Shown here one piece after another: positions 27,130 through 35,319 of a stretch of DNA of 64,000 bases. Position 1 is the first letter of the stretch. The number at the start of each line of letters is the position of its first letter. The stretch is from positions 62,001 through 126,000 of the forward strand of contig JAMPYF010000005.1 of assembly GCA_023700805.1 (NCBI GenBank), in the 5' to 3' direction. The notes under the pieces were generated by a model. It was not told the DNA's origin, searched no databases, and saw only the letters and a list, made by a program, of their open reading frames with translations. The translations under genes were made by a program, and so were the position numbers. The DNA comes from Sulfuritalea sp. (GTDB taxonomy: Bacteria; Pseudomonadota; Gammaproteobacteria; Burkholderiales; Rhodocyclaceae).

Positions 27130-28214
27130 GCTGGCCGGGAAAAACTTTCCGTGTGCTGCCGGTGCTGTGCCTGCTTGCCGCCGGCGGGCCGGCAGCCAGG
27201 GCCGAGGCGCCGCAACTGCAGCCTTTGCCGGCGCCGGCGAAAGTCGATCCGGCACTGGCCGACCTGGGGCGACATCTGTTCTTCGAGCCGCGCCTGTCGG
27301 GGGACGGCAGCCGCAGCTGCGCCAGTTGCCATATTCCGGCACGGGGCTTTGGCGACGGCGAGCCGCTGTCGCGGGGCTACAACGGCACCGAGTATTTTCG
27401 CAACGCGCCCGGCCTGCTCTCGGTGCGGCTCAAGCCGCTGCTGATGTGGGACGGCCGCGGCAGCGACTTGGCCGCCGTGGTGCGCGAAATGGTGCTCGAT
27501 GCGCAGTTCATGAACGGCAATGCCGGCATCATCGCCGAACGGATCCGCCAGATGCCGCCGCTGTTCGCGCTATGGCGGCGCGCCTTCGGCGAACGCAGCG
27601 AACCGCGCGGCGAGCAGGCCTTCCTGGCGCTCAGCGAGTACCTGAAGACCCTGGATTTCGGCCGCAGCGCGGTCGACGCCGCCTTGCGCGGCGAGGCCGG
27701 CCTGCCGCCCCTGGCCGACCAGGGCATGCGCCTGTTCACCGGCAAGGCCGGCTGCGTGGCCTGCCACCACGGACCCTTGCTCTCCGACGGCAGGCCGCAT
27801 CGGCTCGGCGTGCCCGAGCACCCGGCATTGATGCGCGAGCCCCTGCGCACCGTGAGCCTGTTGCGCCATGTCGCCCTGCATCAACTGCCCAACCCGATGG
27901 CGACGCGCGGCGATCCCGGCGTCTATGCCATCAGCAAGGACCCGGCCGAGCGCGGCAGCTTCATCACGCCCGGCCTGCGCGGCCTGGGCCACACCGCGCC
28001 CTACCTGCACAACGGCCGTCTTGCCAGCCTCGACGAGGTGGTGGACTTCCATGATCGCGGCGGCGGCCCCGGCAGCGAGTTGCGCCCGCTGGGCCTCAAT
28101 CCGCAGGAGCGGCGGGCGCTGGTGGCCTTCCTGCAAGCCCTTTCCGCGCCGCTGGAGAAGGTCGCGGAACCGCCGGCCCACGACTACGACGCAGTGGACG
28201 GGAGCCGCTGGTGA
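27126..28214 (+). CDS. MauG-like di-haem cytochrome c peroxidase family protein (1)
   Basis: 362 residues with signal peptide and two haem motifs, CASCH at 65-69 and CVACH at 210-214, the layout of the bacterial CcpA/MauG family. The Trp of MWDGR (residue 108) between the haems is present, as is TAPYLHNG near the C-terminal side. MauG uses H2O2, or O2 plus electrons, to crosslink and oxidise the two tryptophans into TTQ on the precursor amine dehydrogenase. Being opposite aauBEDA it is the best candidate for that role. A plain cytochrome c peroxidase cannot be excluded by sequence alone. Confidence 0.88.
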   Translation: MSWPGKTFRVLPVLCLLAAGGPAARAEAPQLQPLPAPAKVDPALADLGRHLFFEPRLSGDGSRSCASCHIPARGFGDGEPLSRGYNGTEYFRNAPGLLSVRLKPLLMWDGRGSDLAAVVREMVLDAQFMNGNAGIIAERIRQMPPLFALWRRAFGERSEPRGEQAFLALSEYLKTLDFGRSAVDAALRGEAGLPPLADQGMRLFTGKAGCVACHHGPLLSDGRPHRLGVPEHPALMREPLRTVSLLRHVALHQLPNPMATRGDPGVYAISKDPAERGSFITPGLRGLGHTAPYLHNGRLASLDEVVDFHDRGGGPGSELRPLGLNPQERRALVAFLQALSAPLEKVAEPPAHDYDAVDGSRW

Positions 28215-29383
28215 GGCGGATGGCCTTCATCGCTATGGCTTTTGCGGCGCTTGCCGCAGCCGCCTGGGCACCGTCGCCGTCGCCTTTGGGGCCCGCATCC
28301 CTGGCCTCGCTGCCGGCGGTGCCGGTGCCCGCGCACAACCCGATGAGCGCGGAAAAGATCGCCCTGGGGCGTCTGCTGTTCTTCGATGCGCGCCTGTCGG
28401 GCGACGCGTCCACCTCCTGCGCCTCCTGCCACCTGCCGCAGCATGGCTGGAGCCACAGCGAAGCCCTGGCGCCCGGCTATCCCGGGCATCGCCTGTGGCG
28501 CAACAATCCGACCGTGTTGAATGCCGCCCACTTCAGGCAGCTGATGTGGGACGGCACGCTCGACAGCCTGGAAATCCAGGCGCGCTCCGCGATGCAGGCG
28601 CCGGTCGAAGGCAACGGCAAGGCCTTGATGGTCCAAATGCGCCTGCGCCTGATCCCGGACTATGTCGAGCGCTTCCGTCGCGTGTTCGGCAGCGAGTGGC
28701 CGCAACTGGACGATGCCTGGCGTGCGATCGCCGCGTTCGAACGCACGCTGGTGTCCGATCCGCGCCAGGTGCCCTTCGACCGCCACCTCGCGGGCGACCG
28801 AACTGCGCTTTCCGCGGCCGCCCGTCGCGGGCTGGCCTTGTTCGAGGGCAAGGCCGGCTGCGTCCGGTGCCATCACGGCGCGCTTGCCAGCGATGAAGGC
28901 TTCCATGCGCTGGGGGTGCCGCGCCAGCAGTTGTTCGACTCCAATCCGCGGGTGCAGATCGCCGTGCGCTGGCAAAACCGGCAGCGCGACGTGCCGCGCG
29001 CCGTGTATCGCAACCGGGACGAGGATCTCGGCCGCTACTACCGCACGCGCGATCCGGCCGACATCGGCAAGTTCCGCACGCCCAGCCTGCGCGAGCTGAA
29101 GTACACCGCGCCCTACATGCACAACGGCGTCTTCGCGACGCTGCGCGAGGTCGTGGAATTCTTCGACGCCGGCGGCGGCGAAATACCCAACAAGTCGCCG
29201 CTGCTGAAGCCGCTCGGCCTGAGCGGCGAAGAAAAGAGCGACCTGGTGGCGTTTCTCGAAGCCTTGAGCATGGAACGCCCGCTGCTCGTCGCCGTCCCCG
29301 AGCTGCCGCCCATGCTGCCCCTGGACGGTGTCGTCGGCGCGGACTGCGCGGCGCCCGCCCCTGCCGCCAGAGGAAACTTATGA
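28211..29383 (+). CDS. MauG-like di-haem cytochrome c peroxidase family protein (2)
   Basis: 390 residues from a GTG that overlaps the previous stop (GTGA). Haem motifs are CASCH at 70-74 and CVRCH at 217-221, and LMWDG and TAPYMHNG are conserved as in its neighbour. It is a paralogue of the preceding protein rather than a copy: the region between the haems and the C-terminus differ. Two di-haem enzymes in tandem is unusual for a mau-type locus. One may mature TTQ while the other removes peroxide. It overlaps the following gene by ATGA. Confidence 0.88.
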   Translation: MRRMAFIAMAFAALAAAAWAPSPSPLGPASLASLPAVPVPAHNPMSAEKIALGRLLFFDARLSGDASTSCASCHLPQHGWSHSEALAPGYPGHRLWRNNPTVLNAAHFRQLMWDGTLDSLEIQARSAMQAPVEGNGKALMVQMRLRLIPDYVERFRRVFGSEWPQLDDAWRAIAAFERTLVSDPRQVPFDRHLAGDRTALSAAARRGLALFEGKAGCVRCHHGALASDEGFHALGVPRQQLFDSNPRVQIAVRWQNRQRDVPRAVYRNRDEDLGRYYRTRDPADIGKFRTPSLRELKYTAPYMHNGVFATLREVVEFFDAGGGEIPNKSPLLKPLGLSGEEKSDLVAFLEALSMERPLLVAVPELPPMLPLDGVVGADCAAPAPAARGNL

Positions 29384-31707
29384 GTCGGCGCCTGCTCGGC
29401 AACTTCTGGAACCGCCTGGTGATGGACAGGCGCAACTGGTGGCTGCCTTTGACCGCGGTGCTGATCATCGGTCTGGGCAGCATGATCTACGTCGGCATGC
29501 GCACTTACCAGGACGCGCCGCCGATTCCGGATTTCGTTTCCGAGTCCGGCGAGACGCTGCTGCCGGCTGCCGCGATCACGCGCGGCCAGATCGTGTTCCT
29601 CAAGTATGGCCTGATGAACTACGGCTCGATGTTCGGCGACGGCGCCGGCCGCGGTCCCGACTTCACCGCCGACGCCCTGCACGCCATGGCGCGCGCGATG
29701 CGCGACCATCACGCCTCGCGCGACGGCGTCGATCCCGCCACCGCCCAGGCCCGCACCCAGGCGGAAATCCGGCACAACCGCTACGCTGCCGCCGACAACC
29801 GGGTGACGCTGGGCGAGGCGCAGGCCTATGCCGCGCGCGAGCTGGAACGCCGCTATGCCGCGATGTTCCGCGGCGAGGGCGAGGAACCCTTCCATCCCGC
29901 CGGCTACATCAGCGATGCGGCCGAACTGCGCGATCTCGCCGCCTTCTTTTTCTGGGGCGGCTGGGTCTGCGGCGCCGCGCGTCCCGGCCAGGACTACAGC
30001 TACACGCACAACTGGCCCTATGACGAACTGGCCGGCAACCGTCCCAGCGCTCCGATCATGATGTGGAGCGTCGCCGCGGCGCTGGGCCTGATCATCGCCC
30101 TCGGCATCGTGCTGTTCCTCCATGGCCGCTACGGCAGCCTGGCCGGCTGGCGCCAGGCCGGCGCCGCGACCGGGCTGGCGACCCGTTCGCGCGTCGACGG
30201 CTTCGAGCCGACAGCCCTGCAGCGCGCCACCTACAAATTCTTTGCCGCCGCGACACTGCTCTTCCTGCTGCAGATCGTCGCCGGCGTGCTGACCCTCGAC
30301 GACTTCCTGCGCATCAGCCGCAGCCTGGGAATCGACCTGGCCGCGGCGCTGCCCATCACCATCGTGCGCGCCTGGCACCTGCAACTGGCCCTGATGTGGA
30401 TTTCCGCCTGCTGGGTGGGGGCTTCGGTGTTCGTCCTGTCCGCCGCGCAGCGCGAGACGCCGCAAGGCTTGCAGCGCGAGTTGAACCTCCTGTTCGGCGT
30501 CTTCGTCGTCTGGGTGGCCGGCACGCTGATCGGCATTGCCCTTGGCTCCAGGGGACTGCTCGGCGAGCACTGGAACCTGCTGGGCAACCAGGGCTGGGAA
30601 TTCGTCGAAATGGGCAAGCTGTGGCAGGGCGTGCTGTTCGTGGTCTTCGCCCTGTGGCTGCGCATCGTCGCGCGCCTGGCGCGGGCGGTGTGGCACGAGG
30701 GCGATGCCTGGACCCTGCCGAAGTGGCTGCTGTATGCGGTGGCCAGCGTACTGCTGCTGTTCGTTTCCGGCTTCGTCGCACGGCCGGAGACCAATTTCGT
30801 CGTCGCCGACTTCTGGCGCTGGGCGGTGATCCACATGTGGGTCGAAGCCTTCTTCGAGGTGTTCACCACGGCGCTGCTGGCCTGGTTCATGGTGCTCATG
30901 GGCTTCGTCAGCCATGCCGCCGCCTCGCGCATCGTCTACCTGGCGACCCTGCTGTTTCTCGGCTCCGGCCTGCTCGGGATTTCCCACAACTTCTATTGGA
31001 ACGCCAAGCCGGTGGCGACCCTGGCACTGGGCAGCATCTTCTCCACGCTGCAGGTGGTGCCGCTGATCCTGCTCACCCTGGAGGCCTGGCAGTTCCGCAA
31101 CGCGCCGCGGCAAGCCATGGGCGGGCGCGGCGCAGGACAGCCGGCCTTCGGTCAGGCCGAGGCCTTCCTGTTCCTGATCGGCGTGAACTTCTGGAACTTC
31201 TTCGGCGCCGGGGTATTCGGCTTCATCATCAACCTGCCGATCGTGAATTACTACGAGCACAGCACCTATCTCACGGTGAACCACGGCCACGCCGCACTGA
31301 TGGGGGTCTACGGCAATCTGGCGATTGCCGCCATCATTTTTTGCAGCCGCTACCTGATTGCCGCCGAACGCTGGGATGCCCGCCTGCTGCGCCGCGTCTT
31401 CTGGGCGCTCAACCTGGGCCTGCTGCTGATGGTGGTGATCGACCTGTTTCCGGCCGGCATCGCCCAACTCAACGAGGTGCTCGCGCACGGCCTCTGGCAG
31501 GCGCGCTCGCAGGCATTCATCGAGGGCGAAGTTTTCCGCACGCTGACCTGGGCGCGCATCCTCGGCGGCGCCGTGTTCGCTTTCGGCGGCGTACTGCCGC
31601 TGGTCTGGTTCGTCGTGACGCGCCTGGCATCCCTCAAACCCGCCCCGGCGCCGGCGCCAGCCGACGCTGCCCAGGACTTGGCCGCCGCCGCGGCACCCGC
31701 GAGATAG
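29380..31707 (+). CDS. qNOR-family protein with nitric oxide dismutase-like active site
   Basis: 775 residues. N-terminal anchor, a periplasmic cytochrome c-like domain without CXXCH (about 40-220), then about thirteen helices of a NorB-type core, as in quinol NO reductases. Haem ligands are kept: His333 (RAWHLQL) and His635/His637 (NHGHAAL). At the FeB site His485, Glu489 and His536 are kept. The third histidine is Asn537 (SHNFYWN) and the conserved glutamate 21 residues later is Gln558 (FSTLQVVPL); spacing matches His207/Glu211/His258/His259/Glu280 of cNOR exactly. The His-to-Asn change is the reported mark of NO dismutases (2 NO to N2 + O2). Overlaps the second mauG-like gene. Confidence 0.8.
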   Translation: MSRRLLGNFWNRLVMDRRNWWLPLTAVLIIGLGSMIYVGMRTYQDAPPIPDFVSESGETLLPAAAITRGQIVFLKYGLMNYGSMFGDGAGRGPDFTADALHAMARAMRDHHASRDGVDPATAQARTQAEIRHNRYAAADNRVTLGEAQAYAARELERRYAAMFRGEGEEPFHPAGYISDAAELRDLAAFFFWGGWVCGAARPGQDYSYTHNWPYDELAGNRPSAPIMMWSVAAALGLIIALGIVLFLHGRYGSLAGWRQAGAATGLATRSRVDGFEPTALQRATYKFFAAATLLFLLQIVAGVLTLDDFLRISRSLGIDLAAALPITIVRAWHLQLALMWISACWVGASVFVLSAAQRETPQGLQRELNLLFGVFVVWVAGTLIGIALGSRGLLGEHWNLLGNQGWEFVEMGKLWQGVLFVVFALWLRIVARLARAVWHEGDAWTLPKWLLYAVASVLLLFVSGFVARPETNFVVADFWRWAVIHMWVEAFFEVFTTALLAWFMVLMGFVSHAAASRIVYLATLLFLGSGLLGISHNFYWNAKPVATLALGSIFSTLQVVPLILLTLEAWQFRNAPRQAMGGRGAGQPAFGQAEAFLFLIGVNFWNFFGAGVFGFIINLPIVNYYEHSTYLTVNHGHAALMGVYGNLAIAAIIFCSRYLIAAERWDARLLRRVFWALNLGLLLMVVIDLFPAGIAQLNEVLAHGLWQARSQAFIEGEVFRTLTWARILGGAVFAFGGVLPLVWFVVTRLASLKPAPAPAPADAAQDLAAAAAPAR

Positions 31708-31753
31708 CCGCGGCGTTGCCGGAGGCAATCCGGCGTTTCCCGCATGCCTTCCA

Positions 31754-31773
31754 CTGTCGCCATGCGGCGACAG
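31754..31773. promoter_or_regulatory. Upstream activator palindrome 1
   Basis: Perfect inverted repeat CTGTCGCC-ATGC-GGCGACAG, centred about 152 bp upstream of the sigma-54 -12 element and 65 bp from the second palindrome. It fits an enhancer-binding activator site. Confidence 0.6.
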
Positions 31774-31818
31774 CCGAAATCGCCTCGAATCAATGACCTG
31801 CCTTAAATCAGGGAATTC

Positions 31819-31838
31819 CTGTCGCCTTTTGGCGACGC
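31819..31838. promoter_or_regulatory. Upstream activator palindrome 2
   Basis: CTGTCGCC-TTTT-GGCGACGC, the same motif as at 31754 with two end mismatches, centred about 88 bp upstream of the sigma-54 -12 element. Confidence 0.6.
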
Positions 31839-31902
31839 AAGGCCTCGGCGCGGACAGGCCATCAGACAGCTCATCCCATTGAAAACATTTGTCTTTTAGC
31901 CC

Positions 31903-31917
31903 TGGCACGGTCGCTGC
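31903..31917 (+). promoter_or_regulatory. Sigma-54 (RpoN) promoter
   Basis: TGGCACGGTCGCTGC matches the -24/-12 consensus TGGCACG-N4-TTGC with one mismatch and correct GG-to-GC spacing of 10. Transcription would start near 31929, about 65 bp before the gene at 31995. Two enhancer-like palindromes lie upstream. Confidence 0.75.
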
Positions 31918-31994
31918 GTAACGGGGCTTACGCACCGATTGGCGCGGGTATGGCGACAAGGACCAAACCATGAAGTGCGCGCCTGGAGAATGGA

Positions 31995-32363
31995 ATGAAA
32001 AAACTATTCCTTGGATTCGCAGTGAGTGCGCTGCTTCTGGTTGGGCTGGCCCTGCCGACGGTGGCGCTCGCCGATCCGCCGCCCTGGGCGGCGGCCCATG
32101 GCTATCGGGCCAAGCACTATCGATACATCTACTACCCGCGCCATGAGGTCTATTACGCGCCGGCTACGCAGCTCTGGTTCTGGCTCGATGGCGGCGGATG
32201 GCGGGTCGGCACCAGCCTGCCGACCGGCGTCGTGGTCGCGGGCGCGCCCGGGGTGTCGGTCGTGCTCGGCACCGAGCGGCCCTACGAGGCGAATGCCTAC
32301 GTGGTGCAGCGCTTCGGCGGCCGGCACCACAAGCACCACCGGCACCACGATCACGATGATTGA
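31995..32363 (+). CDS. Small secreted histidine-rich protein
   Basis: 122 residues with a clear signal peptide (LLLVGLALPTVALA-D). The mature part is rich in Tyr, Trp and Gly (YRYIYYPRHEVYYAPATQLWFWLDGGGWR), and the tail RHHKHHRHHDHDD holds eight His and could bind metal. The core (YYPRHEVYYAP...W.W..GGWR.G..LP) resembles small periplasmic or extracellular proteins of unknown function that are common in Betaproteobacteria. It is preceded by a sigma-54 promoter, so expression is likely tied to an enhancer-binding activator. Confidence 0.7.
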   Translation: MKKLFLGFAVSALLLVGLALPTVALADPPPWAAAHGYRAKHYRYIYYPRHEVYYAPATQLWFWLDGGGWRVGTSLPTGVVVAGAPGVSVVLGTERPYEANAYVVQRFGGRHHKHHRHHDHDD

Positions 32364-32406
32364 TTGTTCCGCATCTTTTCCACCTCATCACAACAGGAGT
32401 TCGGCC

Positions 32407-32619
32407 ATGAACAGCAAATACCAGATACTGCTGCGCGGATGCGACAGGCGCGGCTCGACGCTGCAGCAGACCTACGCGGCGCAAGAGTGCCTCGATGTGC
32501 GCGACCTGACGACGCGCGCCACGCTGCACGTTCGCGCCCATGAGCTGTCGCCTTACCGGCATACGCTGATGCTGAACGGCATGGAGTACCAGATACTCAA
32601 TGTGATCGGGCAACGCTGA
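32407..32619 (+). CDS. Hypothetical 70-residue protein
   Basis: Starts MNSKYQILLRGCDRRG at 32407 after CAGGAG. 70 residues, no signal peptide, mixed alpha/beta character. Located 43 bp downstream of the histidine-rich protein gene and probably on the same sigma-54-dependent transcript. No family recognised. Confidence 0.55.
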   Translation: MNSKYQILLRGCDRRGSTLQQTYAAQECLDVRDLTTRATLHVRAHELSPYRHTLMLNGMEYQILNVIGQR

Positions 32620-32687
32620 CAAAGCGGGGCTCTCCGCCCCAAGCAGCATGCACGGGCGCAGCGGCCGCGGGTCGCCCGACGCGGAAA

Positions 32688-33578
32688 CTACCCGGGGATG
32701 AACTCCCGCAGGTGATTCACCACCTCGATCGGCGCTTCCTCGGGCAGGAAGTGGCCGCAGTCGATTGCCGCGCCCCTGACGTCGGCGGCTTTCTCGCGCC
32801 ATAGCGCGAGCACGTCGTAGTTGCGGCCGACGAAGCCGCGGCCTCCCCACAACACCAGCAGCGGCATGCCGAGGCGACGCCCGGCGTCGGCCCGGTCGTG
32901 CGCCAGATCGATGCCGGCTGCGGCGCGGTAATCGTCGCAGCTCGCGCGTATGGTGTCGGCAGCGGCGAAGCAGCGCAGGTATTCGGCCACCGCCGCCGGG
33001 GAGAACGCCTGCTCGTTGCCCATGCTCCAGCGCGTGAGGCAGCCCCTGAGCCAGGATTCCGGGTCGGCGCCGATCATGCGTTCCGGCAGCGGCGGCGCCT
33101 GGATCAGGAAGAACCAGTGGAAATAGGCGGTGGCCAGCGCCTGGTCGGTCAGCTCGAAAGTCGTCAGGGTCGGCGCGATGTCCATGATGCAGGCGCTGGC
33201 GACGCGCGCTTCGTGGTCGAGGCAGAGGCGATGCGCGACGCGGGCGCCGCGGTCGTGCCCGGCGACGTGGAAGCGCCGATGCCCGAGCGCCGTCATCAGC
33301 TCCGCCATGTCCTGCGCCATCGCCCGCTTCGACTGGTTCGCGGCGTCCGCCAGCGAGGGCGGCTTTGCCGAGTCGCCGTAGCCGCGCAAGTCGGGCATGA
33401 CGAGCGCGAAATCCGCCGCCAGCAGCGGCGCCACGCGGTGCCACATGGCATGGGTCTCGGGATAGCCGTGCAGCAGCAGCAGCACCGGCTTGCCCGGCCG
33501 TTCGGCGAGCAATACCTGGATCTGCGTGCCATTCACCGCGATCCGGCGCGATTCATACGACGAGTCGAACAAGTTCAT
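32688..33578 (-). CDS. Alpha/beta-hydrolase, haloacetate dehalogenase-like
   Basis: 296 residues starting [17 protein letters not shown], preceded by GGGAG. The oxyanion region is [14 protein letters not shown], the DLRGYGDS segment is conserved, and the nucleophile is the Asp in the elbow [12 protein letters not shown] (about residue 110), with a C-terminal His in [10 protein letters not shown]. An Asp nucleophile in GHDRG is typical of fluoroacetate/haloacetate dehalogenases and epoxide hydrolases. Other hydrolase activities remain possible. It is convergent with the 70-residue gene and has no apparent functional link to its neighbours. Confidence 0.85.
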   Translation of the reverse strand: MNLFDSSYESRRIAVNGTQIQVLLAERPGKPVLLLLHGYPETHAMWHRVAPLLAADFALVMPDLRGYGDSAKPPSLADAANQSKRAMAQDMAELMTALGHRRFHVAGHDRGARVAHRLCLDHEARVASACIMDIAPTLTTFELTDQALATAYFHWFFLIQAPPLPERMIGADPESWLRGCLTRWSMGNEQAFSPAAVAEYLRCFAAADTIRASCDDYRAAAGIDLAHDRADAGRRLGMPLLVLWGGRGFVGRNYDVLALWREKAADVRGAAIDCGHFLPEEAPIEVVNHLREFIPG

Positions 33579-33668
33579 TGCTGCTCCCTGGCAAAGCGGT
33601 GCCCGCATCGCTACGGCCCCGGCAAACGCGATTGTGGACCATGGCGGCGCCCAGGTGGCTAGGCGCGC

Positions 33669-33695
33669 GCGCCGTGTCGCCAGCGCCAACTCTTG
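33669..33695 (+). repeat. Dispersed 17-bp motif, copy 3
   Basis: GCGCCGTGTC followed by GCCAGCGCCAACTCTTG, in the divergent region between the hydrolase and the S4-domain gene. Matches copy 2 in reverse orientation over the longer unit. Confidence 0.75.
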
Positions 33696-33757
33696 AGCCC
33701 GGCGCGGCGACAAGACGGCGGCGACTATAATCGGCGCTTCCGCACAGCGTACCGACC

Positions 33758-33976
33758 ATGCAAGACTTTCAACTCCAGGGCGAGTTTATCGAGCTGAACG
33801 TGCTGCTCAAACTGCTGGCACTGGCGCCCTCCGGCGGCGGCGCCAAGGCGCTGATCGCCGCAGGCGGGGTAAGCGTCGACGGCCAGGTCGAAACCCGCAT
33901 CCGCCGCAAGCTGCGCCCCGGCCAGACGGTGTCCGTGGCCGACGATGAGATCCGCATCGTGAAAGCCGTCCCATGA
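33758..33976 (+). CDS. S4-domain RNA-binding protein
   Basis: 72 residues: [55 protein letters not shown]. This is a stand-alone S4 domain of the YbcJ/YaaA type, with the usual L-K and V-NG/VDG elements. Likely binds structured RNA, possibly rRNA. It overlaps the ylqF-type GTPase gene by ATGA, which supports a ribosome-associated role. Confidence 0.88.
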   Translation: MQDFQLQGEFIELNVLLKLLALAPSGGGAKALIAAGGVSVDGQVETRIRRKLRPGQTVSVADDEIRIVKAVP

Positions 33977-34890
33977 CCATACAGTGGTTCCCCGGCCACA
34001 TGACCTCGGCCCGCAAGAAGGCGGCCGAGACCATGGCCCTGACCGACGTGGTGATCGAGGTCTGCGACGCGCGCCTGCCCGAAGCCAGCAGCAACCCGAT
34101 GATCCGCGAGCTGCGCCTGCACCGCCAGCGCCCCTGCCTCAAGCTGCTGAACAAGGCCGACCTGGCCGACCCGGCGGCGACCCAGGCCTGGCTCGACTAT
34201 TACAATAGCCAGCCTGGGGTCAAGGCGGTGGCCATCTCCAGCAAGAAGCCCGGCGAGGCGGCGCGCGTGCCGGGCCTGTGCAAGACCCTGGCGCCCCACC
34301 GCAACGACGGCGTCAAGCCCTTGCGCATGCTGATCATGGGCATACCCAACGTCGGCAAGTCGACCCTGATGAATGCGCTGCTCAAGCGCCGCGTGGCGGC
34401 CGTCGGCGACGAGCCGGCGGTGACCAAGTCGCAGATGTGCATCGACCTGGGGCCCACCATGAGCATCACCGACACGCCGGGCCTGATGTGGCCCAAGATC
34501 ACGCACGACAGTGACGGCTTCATGCTCGCCGCCAGCCACGCCATCGGCCGCAATGCGGTGATCGACTCGGAAGTCGCCATATTTCTCGCCGCGCTGCTGC
34601 TGCAGCGCTACCCGGCGGCTCTGACCGAGCGCTATGGCTTCGCCACCGCAGGCATGGACGGCGTCGGCGTGGTCGAGGCGGTGGCGAAAAAGCGCGGCTG
34701 CATCGTCAAGGGCCGCCGCGGCGGCGAGCTCGACCTGGAAAAGGCGGCGATGATCCTGCTCACCGATTACCGCGCCGGCAAGCTCGGCCGCGTCAGCCTG
34801 GAAACCCCCGCCAGCCGCGCCGCGATGCTCGCGGCGGCAAGCGGCGAAGCGGGGGCCGCCGGCACGCCCCAGGCACCAGACCCCGACTGA
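33973..34890 (+). CDS. ylqF: Ribosome biogenesis GTPase, YlqF/RbgA family
   Basis: 305 residues with the circularly permuted GTPase motif order: G4 NKAD at about 60-63, then G1 GIPNVGKST at about 122-130 and G3 DTPG at about 168-171. The N-terminus [15 protein letters not shown] is typical of the family. RbgA assists late 50S assembly. The last 30 residues, from ASRAAMLAAASGEA onward, lie in a direct repeat whose second copy is at 36842-36999. Confidence 0.92.
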   Translation: MTIQWFPGHMTSARKKAAETMALTDVVIEVCDARLPEASSNPMIRELRLHRQRPCLKLLNKADLADPAATQAWLDYYNSQPGVKAVAISSKKPGEAARVPGLCKTLAPHRNDGVKPLRMLIMGIPNVGKSTLMNALLKRRVAAVGDEPAVTKSQMCIDLGPTMSITDTPGLMWPKITHDSDGFMLAASHAIGRNAVIDSEVAIFLAALLLQRYPAALTERYGFATAGMDGVGVVEAVAKKRGCIVKGRRGGELDLEKAAMILLTDYRAGKLGRVSLETPASRAAMLAAASGEAGAAGTPQAPDPD

Positions 34891-34956
34891 ATCCAGCTGT
34901 TTCCGGTCGCCAGGCAAGCTGCCGACCAGAAACCTTGATGTAAATGGGCTTCCCCG
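34801..34956 (+). repeat. 157-bp direct repeat, left copy
   Basis: Covers the last 90 bp of ylqF and about 66 bp beyond it (to GGGCTTCCCCG). The right copy at 36842-36999 is about 90 percent identical by eye, including the ASGEAG-AGTPQAP coding tail and its stop. The two copies bracket the solo 3-hydroxyacyl-CoA dehydrogenase gene. Confidence 0.85.
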
Positions 34957-35023
34957 CAAGCAGAAAACACGCAGAGACTGGTCTCTATTGCCTATTGCCT
35001 TCTTTCGGTGGTCCCGCCCATTA

Positions 35024-35040
35024 GTTTCGCATAGCGGAAC
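35024..35040. promoter_or_regulatory. Operator-like palindrome GTTTCGC-N3-GCGGAAC
   Basis: GTTTCGCATAGCGGAAC, one mismatch from a perfect inverted repeat. Same motif as 35299-35319 and 39485-39501. Confidence 0.5.
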
Positions 35041-35298
35041 ATATGTGCTGCGCACAATTTGACTACAGCCAGTCTTTAGCCGTAATTGAGTGGCAGGATT
35101 GCAGCCATGGATCACCTGCTGCCGCAGTGTTTCGTGCCACATTTGGCGCGTGGCGACATGGCATAGATGGATAATAAATGTCAATTATTCAACATGATAA
35201 GCGTCATGCCTGGGCTTGCTTGAAGCTCCCCCGGAGTGCTCCCATGCCTATTTACAGAAAAAGCGAGATTAAGTATCATTGCGGCTAGTTACAGCATA

Positions 35299-35319
35299 TA
35301 GTTCCGCTTGGCGGAACTA
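35299..35319. promoter_or_regulatory. Operator-like palindrome TAGTTCCGC-N3-GCGGAACTA
   Basis: Perfect 9+9 inverted repeat around TTG, 119 bp upstream of the 3-hydroxyacyl-CoA dehydrogenase homologue. Recurs with one mismatch upstream of livK (39485), implying shared control. The form resembles IclR-family operators (inference). Confidence 0.6.

Noticed and set aside
29380..31707. Calling the gene an ordinary quinol-dependent nitric oxide reductase
   Set aside because: Two catalytic-site residues essential in NORs (third FeB His and the Glu 21 residues later) are replaced by Asn and Gln, so a plain qNOR assignment would hide the main feature.
29113..31971. A 952-codon open frame antisense to the qNOR-family gene
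   Set aside because: Its composition (Gln, His, Arg and Gly-rich) is that of an antisense shadow in GC-rich DNA. The plus-strand frame encodes a conserved protein with identifiable ligands.
32688..33578. Haloalkane dehalogenase assignment for the alpha/beta hydrolase
   Set aside because: The Asp nucleophile motif GHDRG fits haloacetate dehalogenases and epoxide hydrolases better, and no halide-binding Trp pair could be placed with confidence.
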